NCBI RefSeq assembly: GCF_900101745.1
Contig: NZ_FNAD01000009.1
Location: forward strand, 167,364-231,363
Direction of reading: 5' to 3'
From: Glycomyces harbinensis
GTDB taxonomy: Bacteria; Actinomycetota; Actinomycetes; Mycobacteriales; Micromonosporaceae
DNA: 64,000 nt
Below are positions 48,023-56,678 of the stretch, in pieces (positions within the stretch are counted from its first letter, which is position 1; each line of letters begins with the position of its first letter). The notes under the pieces are model-generated. The model made no database searches. It was not told the DNA's origin and saw only the letters and a program-made list of their open reading frames with translations. The position numbers and the translations under genes were made by a program.

Positions 48023-48799
48023 CTAGGTGTTGTAGTACATCGAGCCGCTGCCCGCCCCGATGATGACGTAGATCAGGCAGAACGTGAAGAACGACAGGAT
48101 GCCCAGGATGAGGCCGGTGATGGCGATGGACTTGTTGGTCGCCCTCCCCTTGTTCGCGCGGCTCCAGCCGACCGCGCCGAACACGATCGCGAGGACGCCG
48201 AGCGGCCAGGAGAAGCCGTTGAGCACCGGGATGAACGAGAGCACCACGGCGATGATGCCGCACACGAGCGCCGCCGTGCCCAGGCCGTTGCGCGGCTGCT
48301 GGCCGTGCAGCGCCCCGTCGCCGTTGTAGGCCGGAGGCGGTGGCGGCGGGACCGCCCCGCCCGCGTACGGGCTGTACCCGCCTCCGCCGCCGGGATACGG
48401 CGGCGCGGCGGGCTGCGGCACGGCGGGAGGCGGCATCGACGGCGGCGGCGAGCCTTCGGGGGACGGGCCCTGGGGCGTCGAGCCGGGAACCGCCCCGGGC
48501 ACGGGGTCCTCGGGCGGCACGCCGCCGGGGTTGCGCTCCGAGGCCGGGCCCCAAGGGGCCGGATCGCCGCCGAACGGCTCGGGCTCGGGAGGGTCCTGCC
48601 CGGGCCGGTTCCATGCCGGATCGCTGGAAGGGGACTCGTTCGGCCCCACCGGGTCCGGACTGTTCGGATCCGGCTCCTGCGCCCGCCCCGGCTCGGCCGG
48701 GTCCGCCCGGTTCCACGCGGGCCCACCGGGCGGCTCGGGCTGGTCCGACCCCGGCCGCTCCGGCTCGGGCGGCTCGGGAACGGGCGGGTAGGTGGTCAT
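48023..48799 (-). CDS. Pro-rich DUF4190 membrane protein
   Basis: 258 residues from the ATG at 48797-48799, preceded by GAGGAGGG. The first 165 residues are a Pro/Gly/Asp-rich disordered cytoplasmic region with short PPPP runs. The C-terminal 85 residues hold two membrane helices with NGLGTAALVCGIIAVVLSFIPVLNGFSWPLGVLAIVFGAVGWSRANKG, the DUF4190 signature, and a third hydrophobic stretch near the end. Such proteins are widespread in actinobacteria and have no assigned function. It is convergent with nagA across the terminator. Confidence 0.85.
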   Translation of the reverse strand: MTTYPPVPEPPEPERPGSDQPEPPGGPAWNRADPAEPGRAQEPDPNSPDPVGPNESPSSDPAWNRPGQDPPEPEPFGGDPAPWGPASERNPGGVPPEDPVPGAVPGSTPQGPSPEGSPPPSMPPPAVPQPAAPPYPGGGGGYSPYAGGAVPPPPPPAYNGDGALHGQQPRNGLGTAALVCGIIAVVLSFIPVLNGFSWPLGVLAIVFGAVGWSRANKGRATNKSIAITGLILGILSFFTFCLIYVIIGAGSGSMYYNT

Positions 48800-49318
48800 G
48801 ATGCCCTCCTCGGCAGGTCCGGGGCTTGCGGCCCCGCTGTCCCGCAAGGTAGCCCAGTCCGCGCCCCTCCGTGCCGAATCGGGGGAACCGGGCCCGGAGG
48901 CGGGACCCGGCCCGTCCATGAGCGAACTCTGTTCGGATTTTTTCGGGTTAGGGGTTTACTACCCGTCAGTACACGAGTAGAAATGAGTTACGGAGCCGGA
49001 AGGACTTCCCGAGGACACGGTCCTCGCAGACCTGAAGGAATCGCGCACAGCCGCCGAGTACCCACGTGCGACCTTTGCCGTCGGGAGGCACAGCGGGTCC
49101 AGCACCTAGGAGCAGGACACCGCTATACAAGACTTCACGCTTGGTAACTCGGTTGGATGTGGAGCAAGTAGCACGCGGCCCAGTCGAGGCAGTATCCGAC
49201 CGGGCCGCGTCGCTGTGCGCGCGCCCGTACCCCGTTTTCCCGCTTCGCGGTCCACTCACAGCCTCCTGTGTCCGAACTGACTGGGAAAGCTCAGCCGGGG
49301 CTGCAAGAATGGGCCACG
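48800..49318. other. 519-base gap without a clear gene
   Basis: No protein gene with both ribosome-binding site and family-like sequence is seen. The stretch 48930-49150 is less GC-rich than its surroundings. A hairpin with arms ACGCGGCCC (49173-49181) and GGGCCGCGT (49202-49210) is present. A short frame from 48918 (MSELCSDFFGLGVYYPSVHE) is too weak to call. A small RNA or long 5' leader is possible. Confidence 0.4.
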
Positions 49319-50191
49319 ATGACCACGATCGAACCCGGCTGGTACGCCGACCCCGCCGACCCGGCCACGCAACGCTACTGGGACGGCGCCGGCTGGATCG
49401 GCAAGCCCGTCCCCGCCGACGCAGAGCCCCCCGCCGAACCCGAACCGGTCGACCCCGAACCGGAACCCCTTCCGGAGTCCACTAAGGACGCGCCGGTCGA
49501 GACCCTGCCCCCGGACCCGCGCTTCGGCGACGGCCCCCCGCCGAAGATCGTCCAGCGCACCCCCGGCGCCGTCCAGCCGCCCGACACCGTGCCGATCCGC
49601 TCCCTCGGCGTCACCGTCGGCTGGATCACCCGCCCCGACGTGCACCGCATCCTCGGCGGCCGCATCCTCGCCCACCCCGGCCAGCGCTTCGTCGCCCGCC
49701 TGGTCGACCTCGTCGCCCTCCTGGTGCTCAACGCCGTCGTCAACGGCTACTTCATCTACCAGTTCATGCAGACCGTCTGGCCCTACGTGCTCGAAGCGGC
49801 GGCCGCCGACGACCCCAACGACGTCCAGATGCCCGCCCGGGCCTCGGAGCAGTGGTGGGTCGTCCTCCTCATCGCCCTCGGCCTGTGGTTCGCCTACGAG
49901 GTCCCCGCGACGCTCAACTCCGGGCAGACGCTCGGCAAGCGGCTCATGGGGATCCAGGTCGTGTCGCTCGCGCCCGTCAACCTCGGCTGGGGCCGCCTGC
50001 TGCTGCGCTGGTCCTACGCGGCGCTGCCGCTCATCTGCTTCCCCTTCGGCGCGGTCCTGTGGCTGATGGACGGGATATGGTGCATCCGAGACCAACCGTT
50101 CCGCCAGTGCCTGCACGACAAGTCGCCCGGCACTGCCGTCGTCGAAGTGCGACCCACTCCGGCGCATGCAGACAAGGAGCCCTCCGCATGA
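49319..50191 (+). CDS. DUF2510 and RDD-domain membrane protein
   Basis: 290 residues from the ATG at 49319. The N-terminal DUF2510 is EPGWYADPADPATQRYWDGAGW. A Pro/Glu-rich linker follows. The RDD domain starts with PGQRFVARLVDLVALLVLNAVV (R and D marks), has a second helix pair around WWVVLLIALGLWFAYEVPATLNSGQTLGKRLMGIQVVSL and ends with the DGIWCIRDQPFRQCLHDKSPGTAVV block. RDD proteins are integral membrane proteins of uncertain transport function. The stop overlaps the hisC ATG (ATGA), so the two are translated together; the reason for that pairing is not clear. Confidence 0.88.
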   Translation: MTTIEPGWYADPADPATQRYWDGAGWIGKPVPADAEPPAEPEPVDPEPEPLPESTKDAPVETLPPDPRFGDGPPPKIVQRTPGAVQPPDTVPIRSLGVTVGWITRPDVHRILGGRILAHPGQRFVARLVDLVALLVLNAVVNGYFIYQFMQTVWPYVLEAAAADDPNDVQMPARASEQWWVVLLIALGLWFAYEVPATLNSGQTLGKRLMGIQVVSLAPVNLGWGRLLLRWSYAALPLICFPFGAVLWLMDGIWCIRDQPFRQCLHDKSPGTAVVEVRPTPAHADKEPSA

Positions 50192-51243
50192 CCGACCCGC
50201 TGCGAGCCGATCTCGACGCGATCCCCCGCTACGTGCCCGGCAAGGCCGTCCCGAACGCCGTGAAGCTCTCCAGCAACGAGGTGCCCTACGGCCCCCTCCC
50301 CGGCGTCGTCGAGGCGATCGGCGCCGCCGCGGCCGACGTCCACCGCTACCCCGACCTCGGCGTCGTGCGCCTGCGCGAGGCCCTCGCCGAACGGCTCGGC
50401 GTCGACTTCGACCGCATCGCCACCGGCACCGGCTCGGTCGCCCTCATCGGACACCTCCTCCAGGCGATCGGGGTCCCCGGCGGCGAGGTCGTCTACTCGT
50501 GGCGGTCCTTCGAGGCCTACCCCATCGCGGCCACCGTCGCCGGACTCGAGAGCGTCCAGGTGCCCAACACCGCCGACCACCGCCACGACGTCGAGGCGAT
50601 CATCGCGGCCGTCGGCCCCGACACGCGGGCCGTCCTGGTGTGCAGCCCCAACAACCCGACCGGCCCGGCCGTCACCGCCGCCGAACTCGACCGCCTCTTC
50701 GACGCGATCCCCGAGCGCGTGCTCGTCGTCGTCGACGAGGCCTACCGCGAGTTCGTGACCGACCCGGCCTGCCCGGACGCGATCGAGCGCTACGGGCACC
50801 GGCCCAACGCCGTGGTCTTCCGGACCTTCTCCAAGGCCTGGGGCCTGGCCGGCCTGCGGGTCGGCTACATGGTCGCCGCGCCCGAGGTCGCCGACGCCGT
50901 GCGCAAGGTCGTGATCCCCTTCGCCGTCAACGTCGCCGCGCAGACCGCCGCGCTGGCCGCGCTCGGGGCGGAAGGGGAGATGCGCCGCCGCGTCGCACTC
51001 GTCACCTCCGAGCGCAAGCGGACGGTCATGGCCGCGAGGGAACTGGTGCCCGAGGTGCCCGACACGCAGTCGAACTTCTTCTGGCTTCCCCTGGGGGAGC
51101 GGGCGGTCGAGTTCGCCGCGCACTGTGAGGCGCGGGCAGTGCTGGTGCGGCCCTTCGCGGGCGACGGCGTCCGCGTCACGATCGGACTGCCCGAGGAGAA
51201 CGACGCGCTGCTCGACGCACTGCGCGACTTCGTCGAAGCGTAA
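50188..51243 (+). CDS. hisC: histidinol-phosphate / aromatic aminotransferase
   Basis: 351 residues. PLP-dependent class I/II fold: KLSSNEVPYGPLPGV, RYPDLGVVRLREALAERLGV, ATGTGSVALIGHLLQA, SPNNPTGPAVTAAEL, VVVDEAYREFV, and the PLP lysine in FRTFSKAWGLAGLRVGYMVA. It transaminates histidinol phosphate with glutamate, or phenylpyruvate in the Pat subgroup. The lone position away from other his genes suggests the second copy (HisC2/Pat-type) common in actinobacteria. AAGGAG lies before the ATG. Overlaps the RDD gene by four bases. A bidirectional hairpin follows. Confidence 0.9.
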   Translation: MTDPLRADLDAIPRYVPGKAVPNAVKLSSNEVPYGPLPGVVEAIGAAAADVHRYPDLGVVRLREALAERLGVDFDRIATGTGSVALIGHLLQAIGVPGGEVVYSWRSFEAYPIAATVAGLESVQVPNTADHRHDVEAIIAAVGPDTRAVLVCSPNNPTGPAVTAAELDRLFDAIPERVLVVVDEAYREFVTDPACPDAIERYGHRPNAVVFRTFSKAWGLAGLRVGYMVAAPEVADAVRKVVIPFAVNVAAQTAALAALGAEGEMRRRVALVTSERKRTVMAARELVPEVPDTQSNFFWLPLGERAVEFAAHCEARAVLVRPFAGDGVRVTIGLPEENDALLDALRDFVEA

Positions 51244-51267
51244 GTCTTTCCGGTACGGACACAACAG

Positions 51268-51294
51268 GACCGGGCGCCCCACCGGCGCCCGGTC
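51268..51294. terminator. 11-bp hairpin between convergent genes
   Basis: GACCGGGCGCC, loop CCACC, GGCGCCCGGTC, between the ends of hisC and the small XRE gene. Confidence 0.7.
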
Positions 51295-51309
51295 GATACT
51301 ACGGCCGCG

Positions 51310-51660
51310 CTACTTGGGGACGGTGCGCTCGTTCTGGTGCACGAACGCGTCGTACATCTCGGTGAGGGTCTGCTTCTGCTTCGAGGTGAGCTCGCGGTCG
51401 GTGGCGATGGCCAGCGGCATGCCCGAGCCCTTCTCGGGCGTCATCCCCGCGCGCAGGTACATGATCGGGGTGGTCATCCGCAGCGCCAGTGCCAGCTGCC
51501 GCAGGACCGCGCCGCTGGGGCGGCGCACGCCGCGCTCGCCCTGGAGGTAGGGGTTGGAGACCCCGGCGGAGTCGGAGAGCTCGCGGAACGAGACGTGGGC
51601 GCGTTTGCGCACGTCCCGGACGAATGAGCTGAAGTCGCGATCTGTCACCCGCGTCACCAT
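51310..51660 (-). CDS. small XRE-family regulator
   Basis: 116 residues. The helix-turn-helix is FSSFVRDVRKRAHVSFRELSDSAGVSNPYLQGERGVRRPSGAVLRQLALALRM, close to the Cro/C1 type. A C-terminal helical segment (ELTSKQKQTLTEMYDAFVHQNER) may dimerise. GGGGGAAGG precedes the ATG at 51658-51660; longer upstream frames are not XRE-like. It is divergent from fhaA with 225 bases between, so it could regulate the cell-division cluster or only itself. Regulators of this small type are common near actinobacterial core genes. Confidence 0.88.
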   Translation of the reverse strand: MVTRVTDRDFSSFVRDVRKRAHVSFRELSDSAGVSNPYLQGERGVRRPSGAVLRQLALALRMTTPIMYLRAGMTPEKGSGMPLAIATDRELTSKQKQTLTEMYDAFVHQNERTVPK

Positions 51661-51885
51661 ACGCGCCTTCCCCCCTCGACGCCACCCGCCCCTGCCTGGG
51701 CGCCCCGCCATTCGGTACCACCAGCTGACACGGCCCTCACCCGAACAGACGATATGAACCGGACTCGGGGAAGGGTTGCGTCTCAACCGCTCGCCGCGGC
51801 GTGAAGCCAGCCGATACCATCGGAAGTCGACGTCGCCGATCTGGTGCGTCACCGCACGCTTGGCGTCAGACGAGGAGGAGAACCG

Positions 51886-52599
51886 GTGAGCGTTCTGCAA
51901 CGCTTGGAAAAACAACTGGAGGGCCTGTTCGAGGGCACCTTCAACAAGATGTTCAAGGGCGTTGTGCACCCGGTCGAGATCGCCAGCGCCATGCAGCGCG
52001 AGGCCGAGACCCACAAGGCCGTCCTCGCGGGCGGGCGCGTGCTGGTGCCGAACCGCTACGTCATCGACCTCTCCCCGCCCGACCACGACCGGCTCGCCCC
52101 GTACGCGGCGGCGCTGGCACAGGAGCTCGCCCAGTCGCAGGCCGAGTTCATCGGCGAGAACGGCTGGACCGTCTACGGCGACGTCATCGTCGAGATAGAG
52201 CGCGGTGAAGGCCTGGACACGGGCATGTTCCGCGTCACCGCCGAGGTCGCGGCCCTGAACGAGGGCGTCGACCAGCCGGTCTCCGGCGGCGGCTACGGCC
52301 CCGCGCAGCAGCAGGCCCCCACGGGCCCGGTGCTGGTGACCGCCGACGGGCGCCAGTTCACCGTCGCGCACGGCGCCACGATCATCGGCCGCGGCGAGCA
52401 GGCCCAGATCCGCCTGCCCGACGTCGGCATCTCGCGCCGGCACGTGCGCGTCGACTTCGACGGCCGCCAGGTCTCGGTGACCGACCTCGGCTCGACCAAC
52501 GGCACCCTGGTCAACGGCCAGCGGATCGCCACCGTCTCGATGCAGCCGGGCGACGTGATCCAGATCGGCACGACCTCCCTGACACTCTCGGCGGGCTGA
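51886..52599 (+). CDS. fhaA: FhaA, DUF3662 plus FHA-domain protein
   Basis: 237 residues from the GTG at 51886, preceded by GAGGAGGAGAACC. The DUF3662 domain (1-120: VLQRLEKQLEGLFEGTFNKMFKGVVHPVEIASAMQREAE) is the N-terminal part of mycobacterial FhaA. A short linker leads to a C-terminal FHA domain (about 150-237: IIGRGEQAQIRLPDVGISRRHVRVDFDGRQVSVTDLGSTNGTLVNGQ). FHA domains bind phosphothreonine, here on partners of the PknA/PknB kinases such as the MviN flippase. It is much shorter than mycobacterial FhaA because the middle linker is small. First gene of the fhaA-pknB cluster, followed by a hairpin. Confidence 0.95.
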   Translation: MSVLQRLEKQLEGLFEGTFNKMFKGVVHPVEIASAMQREAETHKAVLAGGRVLVPNRYVIDLSPPDHDRLAPYAAALAQELAQSQAEFIGENGWTVYGDVIVEIERGEGLDTGMFRVTAEVAALNEGVDQPVSGGGYGPAQQQAPTGPVLVTADGRQFTVAHGATIIGRGEQAQIRLPDVGISRRHVRVDFDGRQVSVTDLGSTNGTLVNGQRIATVSMQPGDVIQIGTTSLTLSAG

Positions 52600-52616
52600 T
52601 CCCGCCTCTCGGTGCG

Positions 52617-52646
52617 CCCCGGCCCGGCGGGTCGGGGTACCTTTTT
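52617..52646 (+). terminator. hairpin plus T run between fhaA and fhaB
   Basis: Nine base pairs including one G-T (CCCCGGCCC, loop GGC, GGGTCGGGG), then TACC and TTTTT (52642-52646). It has the form of an intrinsic terminator and may uncouple fhaA from the downstream genes. Confidence 0.55.
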
Positions 52647-52793
52647 GCCCTTCGCGGGGCGGATTTCGAAAACCTCAGGGCCCCATGCCGGTAGCGGTCG
52701 GACGACCCGCTGGGTTCGGCGGCTCGCCGCCTCGGTCGCGCGCGCGTGGGCTACCGTGTCCTGGACCGATCGTTCAGCCGCTGGGAGCGCCGA

Positions 52794-53279
52794 ATGCCTG
52801 AGATAGTCCAGACCGTCGCCCGGTTCGGGTTCCTCGTGCTGGTGTGGCTGTTCGTGTTCGCCGCCGCCAGGACCATCACCCGCGACCTGCTCGCCCAGCG
52901 CCGCCCCGCGGCCGCCGGGCCCGCGGCCGGCCCGGTCTCGGCCCCGCCCGCATCGGGCCGCGGCGCCCGCCCCCAGGGGCCCGCGCAGACGGCGCAGTGG
53001 CTGGTGGTCACCACCGGTGAGCTGGCCGGACGCCGGTTCGTGCTCTCCGGTCAGCCCATCACGATCGGCCGCGCCCCCGACTCGACGATCGTCATCCGCG
53101 ACGACTTCGCCTCGAACCGGCACGCCCGCGTGGTGCCCATGGACGGCCAGTGGATGGTCGAGGACGTGGGCTCCACGAACGGCACCTACCTGGGGCGCGC
53201 TAGAGTCACCAGACCCACGCCGGTCCCGCTCGGGGTGCCCATCCGGATCGGGCGTTCCTCGTTCGAGCTGCGTCCCTAG
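52794..53279 (+). CDS. fhaB: FhaB (FipA-type), membrane-anchored FHA protein
   Basis: 161 residues from the ATG at 52794 (GGGAGCGCC before it). A membrane helix lies near the N-terminus (FGFLVLVWLFVFAAARTI). A Pro/Ala linker leads to the FHA domain (about 85-161: ITIGRAPDSTIVIRDDFASNRHARVVPMDGQWMVEDVGSTNGTYLGRARV), with the SNRHA and STNGT phosphothreonine-binding marks. In mycobacteria FhaB/FipA links FtsZ and FtsQ to the kinases. It lies 72 bases before pstP. Confidence 0.95.
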   Translation: MPEIVQTVARFGFLVLVWLFVFAAARTITRDLLAQRRPAAAGPAAGPVSAPPASGRGARPQGPAQTAQWLVVTTGELAGRRFVLSGQPITIGRAPDSTIVIRDDFASNRHARVVPMDGQWMVEDVGSTNGTYLGRARVTRPTPVPLGVPIRIGRSSFELRP

Positions 53280-53351
53280 CGGCTCGTGGAACGTGAGACG
53301 GCGATGTCGGCTACGAATAGCGGGTGTGCCCCGCGCTACGGCGGTTGATAC

Positions 53352-54620
53352 ATGAGTTTGCACCTGCGATACGCGGCGATCTCCGATCGCGGTGTGGTGA
53401 GGCAAGGCAACCAGGACTCGGTGTTCGCCGGGGCCCATTTCATCGCCGTGGCCGACGGCATGGGCGGCATGGCCGCCGGTGACCTCGCCTCGGCCATCGT
53501 CATCAACACCGTCGCCCGGCTGGACGTGCCCCCGCCGTCGGACTCGGTGGTGGACGAGCTGGCCGACGCCGTCGCCGACGCGAACCGGGCCATACGCCGC
53601 TGCGTCGCCGACGACCCGCAGAAGGAAGGCATGGGCACCACGCTCACCGCCCTGTGGTTCGACGGCGAGTGGTTCAACCTGGTCCACATCGGCGACTCCC
53701 GGGCCTACCGGATGCGCGAGGGCGGCTTCGAGCAGATCACCGTCGACGACACCTACGTGCAGATGCTCGTCGACGAGGGCCGCATCACGGCCGAGGAGGC
53801 CGAGGTGCACCCGCAGCGGTCGCTGCTGCTGCGCGCGCTGGGCGCCTCCGAGGTCGAGCCGGCGTTCCAGACCATCAAGGGCGTCCCGGGCGACCGGCTG
53901 CTCCTGTGCTCCGACGGGCTCTCCGGGCCCGTCTCCGACTCCGACATCGCCCGCACCCTCCAGACCGCGGCCTCCCCGCAGGAGGCCGCCGAGTCGCTGG
54001 TCCAGCAGGCCCTCGACGCGGGCGCGCCCGACAACGTGACGGTGCTCATCGCCGACGTGGTCACCGAGCACCCCGGCGAGCAGCGCCAGATCATCGGCGG
54101 CGCGGCCGCCGACGCGCGCCTGGCCGAGTCCGACACGGCGGTCCTGCGGGCCGTCAAGGACCAGGAGGAGGCCGCGGACGAGGACGGCGAAGCCGCGGAC
54201 GAGGAGTCCGGGGCGAAGGGCCGCGGGAAGGGCCGCGTGTGGCGCACCGTCCTGGCCTGCCTGATCGTGATCGTCCTCGCCGCCGGGGGCGGCGCGTGGT
54301 GGATCCGCACCCAGTACTTCGTCGGCGTCTCGGACGCGGGCAACATCAGCCTCTTCCGAGGCCTCCCTTTTGAAGTGGCCGGCTACCGGGCGGCCTGGAT
54401 CGAGGTCGACTCCGGGCGTTCCGCCGAGGACGCCGTCGACTCGGTCGAGGCCGACCTGGAGGCCGGGATGACCGCCGACGGCCGCGAGGACGCCGAGGAC
54501 GACCTGGCCGAGCTGATCGACCCGGCCTCGGACAACGACAACCTCGACCCGCTGTGCACCACCGCCGGAGGCGACGCCGAGTCGGTCCCGGCGGCTTCAA
54601 AGGACTGTCGCGACGACTGA
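53352..54620 (+). CDS. pstP: PP2C-type Ser/Thr phosphatase PstP
   Basis: 422 residues. The N-terminal PP2C domain (1-240) has the metal-binding residues in RQGNQDSVF, AVADGMGGMAAGD, VHIGDSRAYRM, LCSDGLSGPVSD and GAPDNVTVLIADV. An acidic juxtamembrane segment with Glu/Asp repeats, one membrane helix (about 299-320) and a 100-residue extracellular part follow. It reverses the action of PknA and PknB on their shared targets. Residue order and gene order fit the mycobacterial PstP. No good ribosome-binding site is visible. Confidence 0.96.
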   Translation: MSLHLRYAAISDRGVVRQGNQDSVFAGAHFIAVADGMGGMAAGDLASAIVINTVARLDVPPPSDSVVDELADAVADANRAIRRCVADDPQKEGMGTTLTALWFDGEWFNLVHIGDSRAYRMREGGFEQITVDDTYVQMLVDEGRITAEEAEVHPQRSLLLRALGASEVEPAFQTIKGVPGDRLLLCSDGLSGPVSDSDIARTLQTAASPQEAAESLVQQALDAGAPDNVTVLIADVVTEHPGEQRQIIGGAAADARLAESDTAVLRAVKDQEEAADEDGEAADEESGAKGRGKGRVWRTVLACLIVIVLAAGGGAWWIRTQYFVGVSDAGNISLFRGLPFEVAGYRAAWIEVDSGRSAEDAVDSVEADLEAGMTADGREDAEDDLAELIDPASDNDNLDPLCTTAGGDAESVPAASKDCRDD

Positions 54621-54776
54621 GCGTGGTCGATGTAGGCTCACTGCGTCCGGGCTCGAGCGGCCCGGGGGGACCGAGTACGCAGGCCTGCAACCGGTCCGAA
54701 GCCGGACAATCGGCACAGCGGTGAACACCTGCAATGCCGCGGTTGACACCGCGGAACGAAGACGCGAGGGGAACTG

Positions 54777-56678
54777 ATGGCCCAGCCCATGTCGGCGACC
54801 GCCCGGCCGGCGGGACCGTCCGAGCCGGCGCTCACGCCCCTGACGGGCATGCCCAAGCGGGTCTTCCGCGAGATCGTCATGCTGGTCGTGGCGGGCATCG
54901 GGGTGTTCGGCCTCCAGCTCACCATCGACCTGGCGCTCACCGAGACCACCACCTCCGTCACGTTCATGCTGCCGCTGGCGATCTTCGTCGTCTCGATGTG
55001 CGCGTGGGGCGCGGTCAAGTTCCTCGCCCCTTACGCCGACCCGCTGTTCGTGCCGATCGCGGCGTTCCTCACCGGCATCGGCATCGTCTACATCAGGCGG
55101 ATCGACCGCACGGCCACGTTCGAAGAGGACCGGTTGTCGGCCGACGCGGGCGTCTTCGCCGGCTCGGGCGGGCGCCAGCTCATGTACTACATGGCGGGCG
55201 TGTTCCTGCTGACCGTGCTGCTCGTGATCGTACGCAACCACCGGGTGCTGCGCGGGTACGCGTACATCCTGCTGTTCGCGGGCATCTTCCTGGCGGCGAT
55301 CCCGGGCTTCCTGCCGTACTCGATCTCCGGTTCGGGCGGTTCGAAGAACTGGATCCGCCTCGGCTCCTTCTCGATCCAGCCCTCCGAGTTCGCCAAACTC
55401 ATGCTGCTGATCTTCTTCGCGGTGTACCTGGTGCGCAAGCGGGACATGCTCTCGGTGGCGGGCAAGAAGATCCTCGGGCTCCAGCTGCCGCGCATGAAGG
55501 ACCTCGGCCCGATCGTCATCGTCTGGGCCGCCAGCCTCGTCATCCTCGTCATGGAGCGCGACCTCGGCACCTCGCTGCTGCTGTTCAGCATCTTCCTGTC
55601 GATGCTGTACATGGCCACGCGGCGCGCCTCGTGGATCGTCATCGGTCTGACGATGTTCATCGGCGGCTGCATCGCGATCTACCCGTTCTTCTCGCACCTC
55701 CAGACGCGCGTCGACATCTGGCTCGACCCGTGGGACCCGGTGAAGGTCTACGAGACCGGCACCTCCTGGCAGCTCGTGCAGGGCCTGGTCGCGATGAACT
55801 CGGGCGGCCTCATCGGCAACGGGCCCGGGGCCGGCAACCCGAACATGATCCCCGCCTCCGAGTCGGACTTCATCCTCGCCGCCATCGGCGAGGAGGTCGG
55901 CCTCATCGGCCTCATCGCGATCCTGCTGCTGTACGCGATCCTCGTGGAGCGCGGCTTCAAGACCGGCATCATGTCGCGCGACCTGTTCGGCACGCTCATG
56001 GCCGGCGGCCTGGCGTTCCTCGTCGCCTTCCAGCTGTTCGTGGTGTTCGGCGGCGTCACCGGGCTCATCCCCATGACCGGCCAGACCACGATGTTCCTCG
56101 CCGCGGGCGGCTCCTCGCTGGTCGCGTCCTGGCTGCTCGTCGGGCTGCTCATCCGCGTCTCCGACGACGCCCGCAAACCCTGGCAGGCCTCCTTCGGCCT
56201 CCAGAAGACCGAGGCCCCGCCGGAGTTCCTCGCCGAGCAGGCCGCCAAGCGCGCCGCGGAGGAGGCGGAGAAGGCCGCGGCCGCGGGCGTCATGGACTCC
56301 GGTCCGATCCCCGGCGGCGACCAGCCGACCGAGCTCATCATCCCCGGCCACCTCCAGGGCGCGCCCGGCACCGGGACCGTCGAGGAGTCCGTGGTCAGCC
56401 CGCCCCCGGGCTCGCCGCCGCCCACCGGCCCGTACAGCCCGCCCCCCGGCGGCTCCACCGGCCTGCCCGCGCGGCCGTACTCGCCGCAGCCGCCGCAGTC
56501 CCCGCCCCCGCCGCCCCCCGGATCCGCCTACGGCAGCCCCGGCGGCGGCCCGACCGGCAACCCGACCCGGCCAGCCCCCCAGACGCCGCCTCCGCCTCCC
56601 CCGCCGCCCTCGTCGGCCTTCGACTACCGGCCGCAGCCCCCGGCGGGCCAAGACCGACAGAAGGGAGGCGGTGAATGA
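54777..56678 (+). CDS. rodA: RodA/FtsW/SpoVE-family peptidoglycan glycosyltransferase with Pro-rich tail
   Basis: 633 residues. Ten or more membrane helices form residues 35-475. Family marks are NWIRLGSFSIQPSEFAKLMLLIF, ERDLGTSLLLFSIFLSMLY, GNPNMIPASESDFILAAIGEEVG and FGGVTGLIPMTGQTTMFLAAGGSSLVASWLLVGLLIRVSDD. These SEDS proteins polymerise lipid II with their partner transpeptidase, here pbpA, whose ATG overlaps the stop. The last 155 residues are a disordered, Pro/Gly/Ser-rich cytoplasmic tail, absent from E. coli RodA. Position in the cluster identifies it as the elongation-type RodA of actinobacteria. GAGGGG lies before the ATG. Confidence 0.95.
   Translation: MAQPMSATARPAGPSEPALTPLTGMPKRVFREIVMLVVAGIGVFGLQLTIDLALTETTTSVTFMLPLAIFVVSMCAWGAVKFLAPYADPLFVPIAAFLTGIGIVYIRRIDRTATFEEDRLSADAGVFAGSGGRQLMYYMAGVFLLTVLLVIVRNHRVLRGYAYILLFAGIFLAAIPGFLPYSISGSGGSKNWIRLGSFSIQPSEFAKLMLLIFFAVYLVRKRDMLSVAGKKILGLQLPRMKDLGPIVIVWAASLVILVMERDLGTSLLLFSIFLSMLYMATRRASWIVIGLTMFIGGCIAIYPFFSHLQTRVDIWLDPWDPVKVYETGTSWQLVQGLVAMNSGGLIGNGPGAGNPNMIPASESDFILAAIGEEVGLIGLIAILLLYAILVERGFKTGIMSRDLFGTLMAGGLAFLVAFQLFVVFGGVTGLIPMTGQTTMFLAAGGSSLVASWLLVGLLIRVSDDARKPWQASFGLQKTEAPPEFLAEQAAKRAAEEAEKAAAAGVMDSGPIPGGDQPTELIIPGHLQGAPGTGTVEESVVSPPPGSPPPTGPYSPPPGGSTGLPARPYSPQPPQSPPPPPPGSAYGSPGGGPTGNPTRPAPQTPPPPPPPPSSAFDYRPQPPAGQDRQKGGGE

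Noticed and set aside
48918..48980. 20-residue peptide gene in the gap before the RDD gene
   Set aside because: No convincing ribosome-binding site and too short to judge.
49090..49210. tRNA-like or known structured RNA upstream of the RDD gene
   Set aside because: No T-arm GGTTCGA or other conserved core; only a simple hairpin is visible.
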